The translations under genes were made by a program, and so were the position numbers. A stretch of 64,000 bases of DNA from CAZAPG01 sp964486935 (GTDB taxonomy: Bacteria; Chloroflexota; Anaerolineae; 4572-78; J111), in contig CAZAPG010000002.1 in assembly GCA_964486935.1 (NCBI GenBank), positions 259,062 to 323,061 on the forward strand, in the 5' to 3' direction. Under the pieces are notes generated by a model. It worked only from the letters and a program-made list of their open reading frames with translations. It ran no database searches and was not told the DNA's origin. This document shows positions 50,738-59,042 of this stretch, one piece after another (the stretch's first letter is position 1; the number at the start of each line of letters is the position of its first letter).

Positions 50738-51537
50738 GCGACCATTTTCAAATGGAAGATATTCCGGTTAAATTCTCTACCTCGGACCCCACCGAATTTT
50801 CGCCCCAAATGCAGAATATTTTGTTGAACCTGCTACTGCAACTGGCGGATAACAAATATGTGTTGGGCCGGCGCTACGCCGAGTGGGTCAACAGCGCGCC
50901 GCTGCTGGAAGCCGCCGTAGCCGCCGCAGCTATGACTCAGGATGAGTTGGGCCACGCCCGCAGCATCTACCCGCTGTTCCGCACCTTTCCCGACGCGCCG
51001 CCCGTGCTGAAAACCGAACAAGACCGCGACGACCTGATTAACATTGCCTTTTTGGATAAACCCTTTGCCCACTGGACCGATTTTGTGGTGGCGGTTTTTC
51101 TCTTTGACCAGGCCCTGTCGGTGGTGTTTGAAGCGGCCCGAGACTCTGTCTTTGAGCCGCTCAAGCAACGCGCCGATAAAATTCTGCAAGAAGAAAAATT
51201 CCACGCCATGTATGGCGCAACCTGGCTGCGCAGTTTGTCCAAAGAAGGTACGCCGGCCCGCCGGGAAATGGAGACCAGTTTGCAGCGTATCTGGCCCGAA
51301 GTTGTCTGCTGGTTGGGGCAGCCCGGCGAAAAGTACCAGCAACTGGCCATTGATGAGGGCTTCATCAATGATGATGTGGACACCCTGCAACAGAAATTTC
51401 TGAGCCGGGTGGGGCCGCTCTTGAAAGAGTTGAACTACAACCTGCCCTTTACCTACAACGCCAAGACCAACCGGTGGGTATTAACCGCCGAGTTGCCCTG
51501 GGATCGATGGGACCCAAAAACCCGGCGGTTCAACTGA
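50734..51537 (+). CDS. paaC: Phenylacetyl-CoA epoxidase subunit C, with intact di-iron ligands
   Basis: A 267-aa ferritin-fold subunit placed like PaaC (GRRYAEWVNSAPLLEAAV, FAHWTDFVVAVFLFDQALS). The E. coli PaaC has lost its metal site and is structural. Here Glu50, Glu71 and His74 (MTQDELGHARSIYP), Asp125 and Glu154/His157 (LQEEKFHAMYGATW) all occupy ligand positions, parallel to those of PaaA. It may bind iron itself, which would make a two-centre oxygenase. It is coupled to the second PaaB-like gene by a 4-bp overlap. Confidence 0.88.
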   Translation: MSDHFQMEDIPVKFSTSDPTEFSPQMQNILLNLLLQLADNKYVLGRRYAEWVNSAPLLEAAVAAAAMTQDELGHARSIYPLFRTFPDAPPVLKTEQDRDDLINIAFLDKPFAHWTDFVVAVFLFDQALSVVFEAARDSVFEPLKQRADKILQEEKFHAMYGATWLRSLSKEGTPARREMETSLQRIWPEVVCWLGQPGEKYQQLAIDEGFINDDVDTLQQKFLSRVGPLLKELNYNLPFTYNAKTNRWVLTAELPWDRWDPKTRRFN

Positions 51538-51568
51538 TTCTTGTTAGTAATTTCATTCAGGCACGCTT

Positions 51569-51763
51569 ATGAAAAAACTGAAGCAATTGCTCAACGTCAA
51601 ACCGCCTGAACTGCCCGACCATCCGCCCTGCGCCTTTTGCGGCTCGGAGAACACTGAATTTATGGCGCTGTTTGGGCAATTCCTGCTGGTCAGCCAATAT
51701 TACTGTCACCACTGCCACAGCGTGTTCGAGTGGTGCAAATGGCAAGAGGAGGATTTACGATGA
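51569..51763 (+). CDS. PaaD C-terminal half: stand-alone zinc-ribbon protein
   Basis: The 64-aa product contains PCAFCGSENTEFMALFGQFL and YYCHHCHSVFEWCKW, two CxxC pairs that match the C-terminal zinc ribbon of PaaD (CP-CGS-T---FGS-----Y-C--C--PF). It has no DUF59 domain; that is encoded separately at 49888. Together the two genes appear to reconstitute PaaD. The ATG is at 51569. Confidence 0.82.
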   Translation: MKKLKQLLNVKPPELPDHPPCAFCGSENTEFMALFGQFLLVSQYYCHHCHSVFEWCKWQEEDLR

Positions 51764-51796
51764 TGACAATCCAAAATCAAAAACCCAAAATCCACA

Positions 51797-52585
51797 ATGG
51801 AATTTACACACTTACTCTACAACCTGTCCGATGACGGCATCGCCACCATCACCCTCAACCGGCCCGAGGCCCGCAATGCCATCAATATGCCAATGCGCCA
51901 CGACTTTAAAGCGCTGGGCGAATTGTTGTCGACCGACCGCCGCATCAAAGTGGTTATTTTTACCGGCGCGGGCGACGAGGCCTTTTCTGCCGGCGGCGAC
52001 ATTGCCCACTTTGAGCAGGAGTGGCTGACGCCAGAGTTCCGCGTACACGGCCACCTGCTGACCGACTTCTTCAACCTGCTGGAAGATTTGGAGAAACCGG
52101 TCATTGCCGCGCTCAATGGCGTGGCCACCGGAGCCGGCCTGCAACTGGCGATGTCGTGCGATTTGCGGCTGGCTTCCGACCGGGCCAGCTTTGGCTTTCG
52201 GGAGAATTTTCTCAACCTGATTCCCGGCCACGGGGGCACGGTGCGGCTGGTCAGGCTGGTCGGCCTGGCCAAAGCCAAAGAGCTAATTTTTATGGGCGAT
52301 TTTATCGACGCGCAACAGGCGCAGGCGCTGGGACTGGTCAACCGGGTTGTGCCGGCTGACTCGCTGCTGGCCGAAGCGCGGGCGCTGGCCGAAAAACTGC
52401 TGCGGCGCGCGCCCCAATCGCTGGGGTTGGTGAAACGGCTGTTGATGACCGCGACCGAAACCGATAAAACCTCGGCGCTGTTATTAGAGAGCCTGGCTCA
52501 AAGTATCCTCATTAAAACCGAAGACCATCGGGAAGGTTTGCGCGCCTTTCGTGAAAAGCGAAAGCCCGATTTTCGGGGGAGCTGA
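51797..52585 (+). CDS. Enoyl-CoA hydratase/isomerase 2 (PaaG-like)
   Basis: This 262-aa crotonase has the oxyanion segments EAFSAGGDIAHF and NGVATGAGLQLAMSCDLRLAS. The first catalytic Glu of hydratases is replaced by Gln (GAGLQLA), while a Glu remains in FGFRENFLNLIPG. Loss of one glutamate is seen in crotonase-fold isomerases such as PaaG, which opens ring 1,2-epoxyphenylacetyl-CoA to the oxepin. The location directly after the epoxidase genes supports that role. The upstream gap carries a weak family B repeat. Confidence 0.82.
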   Translation: MEFTHLLYNLSDDGIATITLNRPEARNAINMPMRHDFKALGELLSTDRRIKVVIFTGAGDEAFSAGGDIAHFEQEWLTPEFRVHGHLLTDFFNLLEDLEKPVIAALNGVATGAGLQLAMSCDLRLASDRASFGFRENFLNLIPGHGGTVRLVRLVGLAKAKELIFMGDFIDAQQAQALGLVNRVVPADSLLAEARALAEKLLRRAPQSLGLVKRLLMTATETDKTSALLLESLAQSILIKTEDHREGLRAFREKRKPDFRGS

Positions 52586-52591
52586 TTTGTC

Positions 52592-53212
52592 TTGTTTTTG
52601 TATTTCTTGCAAGGCGTTGCGTTGGCCCTGCCCACAACCGTAGTTCCCAGCCCTTTGAAAATATTTTTGATTTCAGAGGCGCTGCAAAATGGCTGGAAAC
52701 GGACGCTTCCGGCGGCTCTGGTGCCCATTGTTACCGATGGGCCAATTGCTGTTTTGGTACTGCTGTTGCTTACCCAAACCCCAAACTGGTTCCTAAATAC
52801 GCTGCGGGTTTTGGGCGGTTTTTTTATCCTATATCTGGCCAGCCGACTTTTCAGGCTGCTAAAAGCCGATAGCCCGGCCCTGAAAGCCCCGGAGCATGCG
52901 ACCCGCCAGAGTTTTTTCAAGGCGCTTGGCATCAATGTGCTCAACCCGAACCCTTATATTTTGTGGACGGTGGTGGCCGGCCCCATTGTGCTGGATGCCT
53001 GGCGGCACCAATCGGTGGCGGTGGGGGCCGGTTTTATTGCCGGTTTTTACCTCACCTTTGTGTGCGGACTGGCGGCGCTGATTATTATCTTTGCCACGGC
53101 TGGCCGTCTAAACCCCCGGCTCAATAAATTCTTTAGCGGGCTGTCGGCGGTAGCTTTGCTGATTTTTGGAGTGTATCAAATTATCGTTGGAATAGCTGCA
53201 CTTTTACCCTAA
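52592..53212 (+). CDS. LysE-family exporter
   Basis: A 206-aa membrane protein with six hydrophobic segments. It begins MFLYFLQGVALALPTTVVPSPLK, then has LPIVTDGPIAVLVLLLL and GINVLNPNPYILWTVVAGPIV, as in LysE/RhtB-type exporters (GP-x-N/P motifs in helices 1 and 4). It probably exports an amino acid or organic acid, perhaps a toxic pathway intermediate. The start is a TTG with GGGGGAG 9 nt upstream, 6 nt after the crotonase stop. Confidence 0.78.
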   Translation: MFLYFLQGVALALPTTVVPSPLKIFLISEALQNGWKRTLPAALVPIVTDGPIAVLVLLLLTQTPNWFLNTLRVLGGFFILYLASRLFRLLKADSPALKAPEHATRQSFFKALGINVLNPNPYILWTVVAGPIVLDAWRHQSVAVGAGFIAGFYLTFVCGLAALIIIFATAGRLNPRLNKFFSGLSAVALLIFGVYQIIVGIAALLP

Positions 53213-53230
53213 CCTGATCGAGGACGAACA

Positions 53231-53752
53231 TTGATTATCAACTACAATGGCAAACAACCTCAAATAGCTGAAGATGCCTTTATTGCGCCTAACGCCACTA
53301 TCATCGGCAATGTCATTATCAAAGAAAAAGCCAACGTCTGGTTTGGCGCGGTGCTGCGCGGCGATGAAGGTCAAATTATCATCGGACCGCGAGCCAGCAT
53401 TCAGGATAACTCGGTTATCCATACCAATCCGCGCAACCCCACCATTGTTGAAGCCGATGTCACCGTGGGCCATTGCGTGGTGCTGGAAGGGTGTCATATT
53501 AAATCAGGCGCGCTCATCGGGATGAACGCCACCGTGCTGGATGGAGCGACCGTGGGCGAACGGGCGCTGGTAGCCGCCGGCAGCGTGGTGCGCGAGGGTC
53601 AGGAAATTCCGCCCGACACGCTGGCCGCCGGCGTCCCCGCCGCGGTTAAAGGCCAAATGTCCGAGACAGCCCGCAGCCATGTGCTGGGCGCGTCGGCAGA
53701 TTATCAACAGATGGCGAATAATTATAAACGGTTAGGGTTGACGCAGAAGTAA
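53231..53752 (+). CDS. paaY: Gamma-carbonic-anhydrase-like hexapeptide protein (PaaY-like)
   Basis: The 173-aa left-handed beta-helix protein has I-G-x-x-V hexapeptide turns throughout. The metal-binding histidines are in SVIHTNPRNP and VTVGHCVVLEGCHI, as in gamma-carbonic anhydrases. PaaY proteins of paa clusters are thioesterases that release blocked ring-hydroxylated CoA intermediates; that role is likely given its position at the end of the epoxidase operon. The start is a TTG preceded by GAGGA. Confidence 0.85.
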   Translation: MIINYNGKQPQIAEDAFIAPNATIIGNVIIKEKANVWFGAVLRGDEGQIIIGPRASIQDNSVIHTNPRNPTIVEADVTVGHCVVLEGCHIKSGALIGMNATVLDGATVGERALVAAGSVVREGQEIPPDTLAAGVPAAVKGQMSETARSHVLGASADYQQMANNYKRLGLTQK

Positions 53753-53766
53753 CGAAGAAGTTTTTT

Positions 53767-53825
53767 ACGTTCCACGTACTACGCACCACGTTACATGGAA
53801 CGTAGTAAGTGGCGCGTAGTCTGGG
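53767..53825. repeat. ACGTACTACGCACCACG palindromic repeat (family C)
   Basis: ACGTTCC (53767-53773) and GGAACGT (53797-53803) bracket ACGTACTACGCACCACG, followed by a degenerate second copy (GTAGTAAGTGGCGCGTAGTC). A shorter relative, ACGTAGTGCGTGGTG, occurs at 63614-63628. Confidence 0.55.
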
Positions 53826-53861
53826 GCGTACCGTTATCTCAATATCTACAAGGAGTAACCA

Positions 53862-55301
53862 ATGGCAACCCATTTTATTGCTGGCGAGTACGTAAAGCCC
53901 GGTGGCAGTGCCCACCATGAAGTTATCAACCCTGCTACCGGCCAGGTAGTAGACGAGGTTCCGCGCGGTACGGTTGAGGATGCGAGTGACGCGGTTCAGG
54001 CGGCCAAAGATGCCTTCCCCGGCTGGTGGGAAACCCCCGCCGCCAAACGCGGCGCTATTTTGTACAAAGGAGTCCAGGCCATTCGAAAAAATGTTGACGA
54101 ACTGGCGTCCCTGCTGACCAGCGAACAGGGCAAACCCCTGGCCGAGGCGCGTATGGAGATTTTTCGCTTTGCCCACACCATTGAGCATTACGCCGGGCTG
54201 GCCAAAAATTTGCGCGGCGGCTACGTGCCCAATCTGGATGAAAAGGCGCACGGACTCATCATCAAGCGGCCTTATGGCGTGTGCGCCGCCATTGTGCCGT
54301 GGAACTTTCCGGTATCGTTGATGGGCAACAAGGTTGGCCCGGCCCTGGTAGCCGGCAACACGATGGTTGTCAAACCTGCCGAAACCACCCCGCTAACCGA
54401 CCTGCGCGTGATTGAAATTTTAACCCAGGCTGGCCTGCCGGGCGGCGTGCTCAACGCTGTTACCGGCCAGGGCAGCGTCGTTGGCCAGGCGCTGATCGAA
54501 CACCCCGACGTGGCTAAAATTGGCTTTACCGGCTCCACCGAGGTAGGCCGCCGGGTAATGGAAAGCGCGGCCAAAACCATCAAACGGGTTACGCTGGAGT
54601 TGGGCGGTTCTGACCCCATTATTGTGTGTGATGATGCGGATATTGACCAGGCTGTTAGCGCGGCCTCGGTGGGGCGCTTTTTCAACTGCGGGCAGGCTTG
54701 CCTGGCCATTAAGCGAATTTTTGTGTTCGACTCCGTGGCCGATGAATTTACCGAGAAGCTGGTTGGCAAAGTCAACCGGCTGACGGTTGGCCCCGGCACC
54801 GAAGAGGGCGTGCGTTTGGGGCCGCTGCATACCCCCGGCCAACGGGCCGAGGTGGAGGAGCAGGTACAGGACGCCATCGAGCGAGGAGCCGAGGTGTTGA
54901 CCGGCGGTCGCCGGCCCGAAGGTACAAAATATGAAAACGGTAACTTTTATCTGCCGACCGTGCTGGCTAATGTTGCTCCGCAAGCGCGGGTCTTGACCGA
55001 AGAGGTGTTTGGCCCAGCGGTGCCGATTGTGCGGGTCAACGATATTGAAGAGGCGGTGGCCTGGGCCAACAGTTCAATTTTCGGGTTGGGGTCATCCATC
55101 TGGACGCGCGATTTAGATAAGGCCACCTATGCCGCCGAAAAGCTGGAGGCCGGCTACACCTGGATAAACAGCGTGACCAAAATATACGATGAACTGCCTT
55201 TTGGCGGCTTCAAACAGAGCGGCGTGGGGCAAGAGCACGGCATCGAGGCTATTGACCATTACATGGCCACCAAATCGGTGGTGGTGAAGCGGCTGGGCTA
55301 A
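53862..55301 (+). CDS. NAD(P)-dependent aldehyde dehydrogenase 2
   Basis: A paralog of the enzyme at 46526 (479 aa): VPWNFPVSLMGNKVGPALVAG at the cofactor site, ELGGSDPIIV with the general-base Glu, and FFNCGQACLAIKRIFVF with the nucleophile Cys. The N-termini are also alike (HEVINPATGQVVDEVPRG). Aromatic aldehydes, aliphatic semialdehydes or the ring-opened semialdehyde normally handled by PaaZ are all possible. AAGGAG precedes the ATG by 7 nt. A strong terminator follows, marking the end of the rightward operon. Confidence 0.9.
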   Translation: MATHFIAGEYVKPGGSAHHEVINPATGQVVDEVPRGTVEDASDAVQAAKDAFPGWWETPAAKRGAILYKGVQAIRKNVDELASLLTSEQGKPLAEARMEIFRFAHTIEHYAGLAKNLRGGYVPNLDEKAHGLIIKRPYGVCAAIVPWNFPVSLMGNKVGPALVAGNTMVVKPAETTPLTDLRVIEILTQAGLPGGVLNAVTGQGSVVGQALIEHPDVAKIGFTGSTEVGRRVMESAAKTIKRVTLELGGSDPIIVCDDADIDQAVSAASVGRFFNCGQACLAIKRIFVFDSVADEFTEKLVGKVNRLTVGPGTEEGVRLGPLHTPGQRAEVEEQVQDAIERGAEVLTGGRRPEGTKYENGNFYLPTVLANVAPQARVLTEEVFGPAVPIVRVNDIEEAVAWANSSIFGLGSSIWTRDLDKATYAAEKLEAGYTWINSVTKIYDELPFGGFKQSGVGQEHGIEAIDHYMATKSVVVKRLG

Positions 55302-55331
55302 TTTTACCCTGCCTATATTTACCCTCAACTG

Positions 55332-55362
55332 TGGGAGGTCAGTTTGTTTGACCTCCCATTTT
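55332..55362 (+). terminator. Rho-independent terminator of the epoxidase-ALDH operon
   Basis: TGGGAGGTCA and TGACCTCCCA form a perfect 10-bp stem with a 7-nt loop, followed by TTTTG, 30 bp after the aldehyde dehydrogenase stop. Confidence 0.85.
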
Positions 55363-55417
55363 GTGATTGAGGCGGGTTTGGGTAGAATTTATCAATTATC
55401 AAGCCGGGTGAGGCTAT

Positions 55418-55840
55418 ATGGCCATTGATGACATGATGGAATTTATTGAGCAGAATAAACTAATTATTTGGCGAGCGCAGGGCACAATAGATGCGAATAT
55501 GGTTTTGAATTACTATAAAAAATTAAAAGAGTGCCCCTGGGGATACAAGGCCGACCGATTTTGCGATTTTTCCGGGGCGGAAAAATTTGAACTGGATTAT
55601 AAAGGGTTGAGTGCGCTGCGCGATTACCGCGTATCTTATTTGCATAATCACGTGGGGGTAAAATTAGTGATGTACAGCCGCTTACCGCTGGGGTACGCAA
55701 TGAGCCGCATGTACCAAACCCTGATGGAAGGCAAAGGGATAGAGATATTAGTTACCAAAGAGTTGCAAGAAGCCGCCGCTTTTTTGGGCATTGAGCTTGA
55801 TTTAATCGACTCCAAACCCTCGCCTGTTGTGTCGCCCTGA
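55418..55840 (+). CDS. Hypothetical protein, possibly SpoIIAA/STAS-like
   Basis: A 140-aa soluble protein I do not firmly recognise. Alternating strands and helices (NKLIIWRAQGTIDANMVLNYYKKL, YKADRFCDFSG, VGVKLVMYSRLPLGYAMSRM, GIEILVTKELQEAAAFLGI) suggest the SpoIIAA-like alpha/beta fold seen in small proteins that bind lipids or act as anti-sigma partners. It lies between two terminators, so it is expressed alone. Its codons are richer in A/T than those of its neighbours. Confidence 0.6.
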   Translation: MAIDDMMEFIEQNKLIIWRAQGTIDANMVLNYYKKLKECPWGYKADRFCDFSGAEKFELDYKGLSALRDYRVSYLHNHVGVKLVMYSRLPLGYAMSRMYQTLMEGKGIEILVTKELQEAAAFLGIELDLIDSKPSPVVSP

Positions 55841-55866
55841 GCTGTTGAGACCTGTTTGGGCATAAA

Positions 55867-55898
55867 CAAACCCCGGCGCGTAATTTAGCCGGGGTTTG
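55867..55898. terminator. Bidirectional terminator between convergent genes
   Basis: CAAACCCCGGC and GCCGGGGTTTG form a perfect 11-bp stem around a 10-nt loop, with T-rich flank on the plus side (TGTTTT) and T/A-rich flank on the minus side. It can end both the hypothetical gene and the leftward ligase operon. Confidence 0.85.
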
Positions 55899-55916
55899 TG
55901 TTTTGGGGTGCGATGT

Positions 55917-57761
55917 TTAACTGCTTATAACCACAACTTCATCCGGCGGCGGGTCGGCATAAAGTTTTTCCACAATTTCGGCCCGGTGGTTAAGGACGGC
56001 GCTCTGGTTGATGTAACCCTTATCGGTGGTTTCGTTTTGGTCAATTCGGGGCGGTTCAAGTAACAGGGTGAAGCGTTCAAAACGGCTGCTGCTGCCGCGC
56101 GCGGCGGCATTGTGCTTTTTGAACACCTCTTTGAAAAAGTCTGTTACCGGCCTGCTGCGCAAAAATTCGGCGTCGTCGGGATATTGCTGGCTGGCCTCTT
56201 TGAAGCGTCCGCGCAGCACCGGCAGGTTGGGAAAGACCATGGCCGTTAAATATTCTTTGTTGGGCGCGGCAACCACGACCTCCAGCATAAATGGCTGGCC
56301 CAAATTATTGACGCTGCCGCGCAGGCTGGCATTGTGTACCCACACCCCGCTGGTCAGCTTAAAGTCCTCAGAAACGCGCCCGTCAAAAATTAGCCCTTTC
56401 GACGGGTCATCCGGATTCAGAAATTTGCCGGCGTCCTGGGTTTTGTAATAACCTTCTGCGTCAAAAGCGGCGGTGGTGGCTTCGGGGTTGTTGTAGTAGC
56501 CCCGGGTTATGTTGGGACCTTTAACTCGCAGTTCCCGCTTGCCGGATGGGTCGGGCGCGAGTTTAATATCGACTCCCGGAATGGGCAGGCCAATCACGCG
56601 GGCGTCATCCGTTTCCCAATATACCAGGGTGGCGTCGGGCGCGGTTTCGGTGCAGCCCCAGGCAGAAAAGAAGGGTACAGCCTGGCCGCGAACCCTGGCG
56701 CACATTTTTTTCATCGCCTCGTAAGTGGCCTGGTCCAACGCGGCAGCGGCAGTGAAGATAAATTTTAGATTTTTGAAAAAAGACTGCTTCAACTCCTCAT
56801 CTTCCTGCATGGCGCTGTAGAGCGCGGTGTAGCTGCGCGGCACGCCAAAATAAAGCGTGGGCGACACATCTTTAATGTTTCTAATCATGGTGGTCATCCC
56901 CATCGGGGTGGGGTTGCCGTGGTCAATGTAAAAAGTGCCGCCGTGCATCAGCATCATATTGAACACAAAATTGCCGCCAAAGGTGTGGTTCCAGGGCAGC
57001 CAGTCAACAATAACTTCTTCACTGGTTAAAAAGGGCCACATCTGGGCAATGCCCACCTGGTTAGTCACCATCATCTGGTGAGTCACCTCGACGCCTTTAG
57101 GCAGGTTAGTAGAGCCGGAGGTGAATTGAATTTTGGCCAGCGTGCCGGGGGTAACGGCGTCAAAGCGGGCCTGGGCCGCAGCAGATAGGCTGGAGGCATC
57201 ATCAAACAGTTCATCAAAGGGGCGCGCGTTGGCGTGAGATTCGCTGTTGTGCCAGGCAAACAGTTGCAGGTCGCCCACATCCCACTGGTTGATTTTGGCC
57301 ATATGCACGTCGGCGTTAGACATAACCAGCAGCGCCGAGTTGGTGACATCCAAAATATGCTTGATGTGCGCGCCGGTTTGCGAGCGCACCGAGTAGGCGT
57401 AGCTGATGGGCACCACCGGCAGGCCAACCTGCATAGCCGCCAGTTGGATGATGGCCATATTAATGCTGTTTTCAGAGAGGATAGCGATAGGGCGGGCGGC
57501 ATCCAGGCCCATGGCTACCAGGCCATTGCTCAAGCGGTTGACTCGCGCCAGCGTTTGGGCATAGGTCAGGCCGTGCCATTCACCCTGCTCGTCGCGCTCC
57601 ATCAGAAAGTTTTTCTGGGGAAATTTTTTGGCATTTTCTCGCAGCCAGGCGCAGAGATTGGCCGGATAAGGGGCCAGAGGAATTTTGTTGGATAAAATCA
57701 GCGCGCCATCATCGCGCTCAGTAATTTGAACGTCGGCTTTAACCCACTGCATGTCTGTCAT
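55917..57761 (-). CDS. Feruloyl/coumaroyl-CoA synthetase-like AMP-forming ligase
   Basis: A 614-aa acyl-CoA synthetase. The adenylate motif is IQFTSGSTNLPKGVEVTH, followed by IVDWLPWNHTFGGNFVFN, a stretch typical of Fcs-type feruloyl-CoA synthetases and related aryl ligases. SAWGCTETAPDATLV and the lid motif LIFDGRVSEDFKLTSGVWV follow, with Lys in TDKGYINQ near the C-terminus. It should activate hydroxycinnamates (p-coumarate, ferulate) or a related aryl acid. It is the last gene of the operon PaaX-MaoC-SDR-thiolase-ligase, whose products could shorten the side chain. Confidence 0.88.
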   Translation of the reverse strand: MTDMQWVKADVQITERDDGALILSNKIPLAPYPANLCAWLRENAKKFPQKNFLMERDEQGEWHGLTYAQTLARVNRLSNGLVAMGLDAARPIAILSENSINMAIIQLAAMQVGLPVVPISYAYSVRSQTGAHIKHILDVTNSALLVMSNADVHMAKINQWDVGDLQLFAWHNSESHANARPFDELFDDASSLSAAAQARFDAVTPGTLAKIQFTSGSTNLPKGVEVTHQMMVTNQVGIAQMWPFLTSEEVIVDWLPWNHTFGGNFVFNMMLMHGGTFYIDHGNPTPMGMTTMIRNIKDVSPTLYFGVPRSYTALYSAMQEDEELKQSFFKNLKFIFTAAAALDQATYEAMKKMCARVRGQAVPFFSAWGCTETAPDATLVYWETDDARVIGLPIPGVDIKLAPDPSGKRELRVKGPNITRGYYNNPEATTAAFDAEGYYKTQDAGKFLNPDDPSKGLIFDGRVSEDFKLTSGVWVHNASLRGSVNNLGQPFMLEVVVAAPNKEYLTAMVFPNLPVLRGRFKEASQQYPDDAEFLRSRPVTDFFKEVFKKHNAAARGSSSRFERFTLLLEPPRIDQNETTDKGYINQSAVLNHRAEIVEKLYADPPPDEVVVISS

Positions 57762-57812
57762 CTTTGACCTCCTTTGGGCTGTGCGGGTACACTAAAAATC
57801 AGAATATCCGGC

Positions 57813-59027
57813 CTACGACGCCTCACTCACTTTCAACACCACAGCCGCGGCCGTATCGCCGGCGGCGCAGCCGGTGAACAGGCCGTACCCGCCGCCCAGC
57901 AAAACCAGCTCTTCAATCAGTTCAATGATTAGCCGCATACCGGTTGGCCCCTGGGGGTGTCCCCAGATGAGCGAACAGCCGTAATTATTCATCCCTTCCG
58001 GCGAAATGCCAAATTCCTGGCTCAGAAATACATCATTTACGGCAAAGGGGTTATGGGTTTTGATGGCCTGTATGTCATTTATGGACAACCCGGCCCGGGC
58101 CAACACCCGGCGCACCGCTGGCGCGTTGGCTTTGGGCATTTGGCCTTTTTCGGCGCGCCCCTGGGCAAAGGCCAGCAACTGAATTTCGATAGCGGGGTTG
58201 CGGCTCAATGTCTGCGCCTGTTGGCGGGTGGTTACAATTAAGCCGGCGTTGCCGTCGGCGGGGTAGGTTTGACCGCCAAAGGTTACGGTTCCGTTGGGCA
58301 TAACCGGCTTGAGTTTGGCCAGCCCGTCGGCGGTAGTGGGAAAGACACCTTCGTCGCCGGTGACGGTGGCCAGCACTTTGCGCCCGCCGGGGTTGACCTC
58401 TACCGGCGTAACCATATACCGTTTGTGAAAAGCGGCATCATTGGCCAGCGCCTGTTGGTACTGGGCGTGGCGTATCAGCACTACCTCGTGTTGTTGGGTA
58501 GTGGAGATATTGTACTGTTTGGCCACATTCTCGGCGGTTTGGAGCATGCTGTTTTGGGCAAACGGGTCCAAATTAAAATTGTCCCAAACCCAATCTTCAC
58601 TATCGGCGCGACCGCCGGGGGCAAGCGGGTTGGGGTAAACCAGGTGCGGCCCGTTGGAGGTACGGTCGGTGGCGAGGCACAAAATTACCGGCTCTTCTGC
58701 GGCGGCGGTCTCCAGCTCAAAAGCGGCGCTGCCAATCACTCTGGCCGAAGTGGCGCAGGCTTGCGAAAATACGGGGCCGGTGATGCCCTCGGCCCCAATC
58801 AGGCCGGCCAGCCACGGCGCGCCGTAAAAAGAGTTGGCAGCCGGCACCGTCATCCCTAAAAACAGGTGGGTGAATACGCCGGGCGATATGTCGCGCTCGG
58901 CCAGGGCGCGCCGGGTAATTTCGGCGGCAAATTTGACCGAATGCAGGCTGGCAAAGTTACCCTGCCATTTTACAAAAGGGGTACACCAGTAACCCCCATA
59001 GGGAATGTATGCGTTATTAAGTCCCAT
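57813..59027 (-). CDS. Thiolase (acetyl-CoA acyltransferase)
   Basis: The 404-aa thiolase contains the nucleophilic Cys in VFSQACATSARVIG, His in AIKTHNPFAVND, WGHPQGPTGMRLI (the thiolase GHPxGxTG signature) and the second active Cys in FTGCAAGDTAAA. It cleaves 3-ketoacyl-CoA with CoA. The preceding SDR and MaoC genes produce the 3-keto substrate, so the set is a beta-oxidation spiral; with an aryl-propenoyl substrate the product would be an aroyl-CoA. The gap to the SDR gene is 15 nt. Confidence 0.9.
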   Translation of the reverse strand: MGLNNAYIPYGGYWCTPFVKWQGNFASLHSVKFAAEITRRALAERDISPGVFTHLFLGMTVPAANSFYGAPWLAGLIGAEGITGPVFSQACATSARVIGSAAFELETAAAEEPVILCLATDRTSNGPHLVYPNPLAPGGRADSEDWVWDNFNLDPFAQNSMLQTAENVAKQYNISTTQQHEVVLIRHAQYQQALANDAAFHKRYMVTPVEVNPGGRKVLATVTGDEGVFPTTADGLAKLKPVMPNGTVTFGGQTYPADGNAGLIVTTRQQAQTLSRNPAIEIQLLAFAQGRAEKGQMPKANAPAVRRVLARAGLSINDIQAIKTHNPFAVNDVFLSQEFGISPEGMNNYGCSLIWGHPQGPTGMRLIIELIEELVLLGGGYGLFTGCAAGDTAAAVVLKVSEAS

Positions 59028-59042
59028 TAGTCCTGAAACCTC

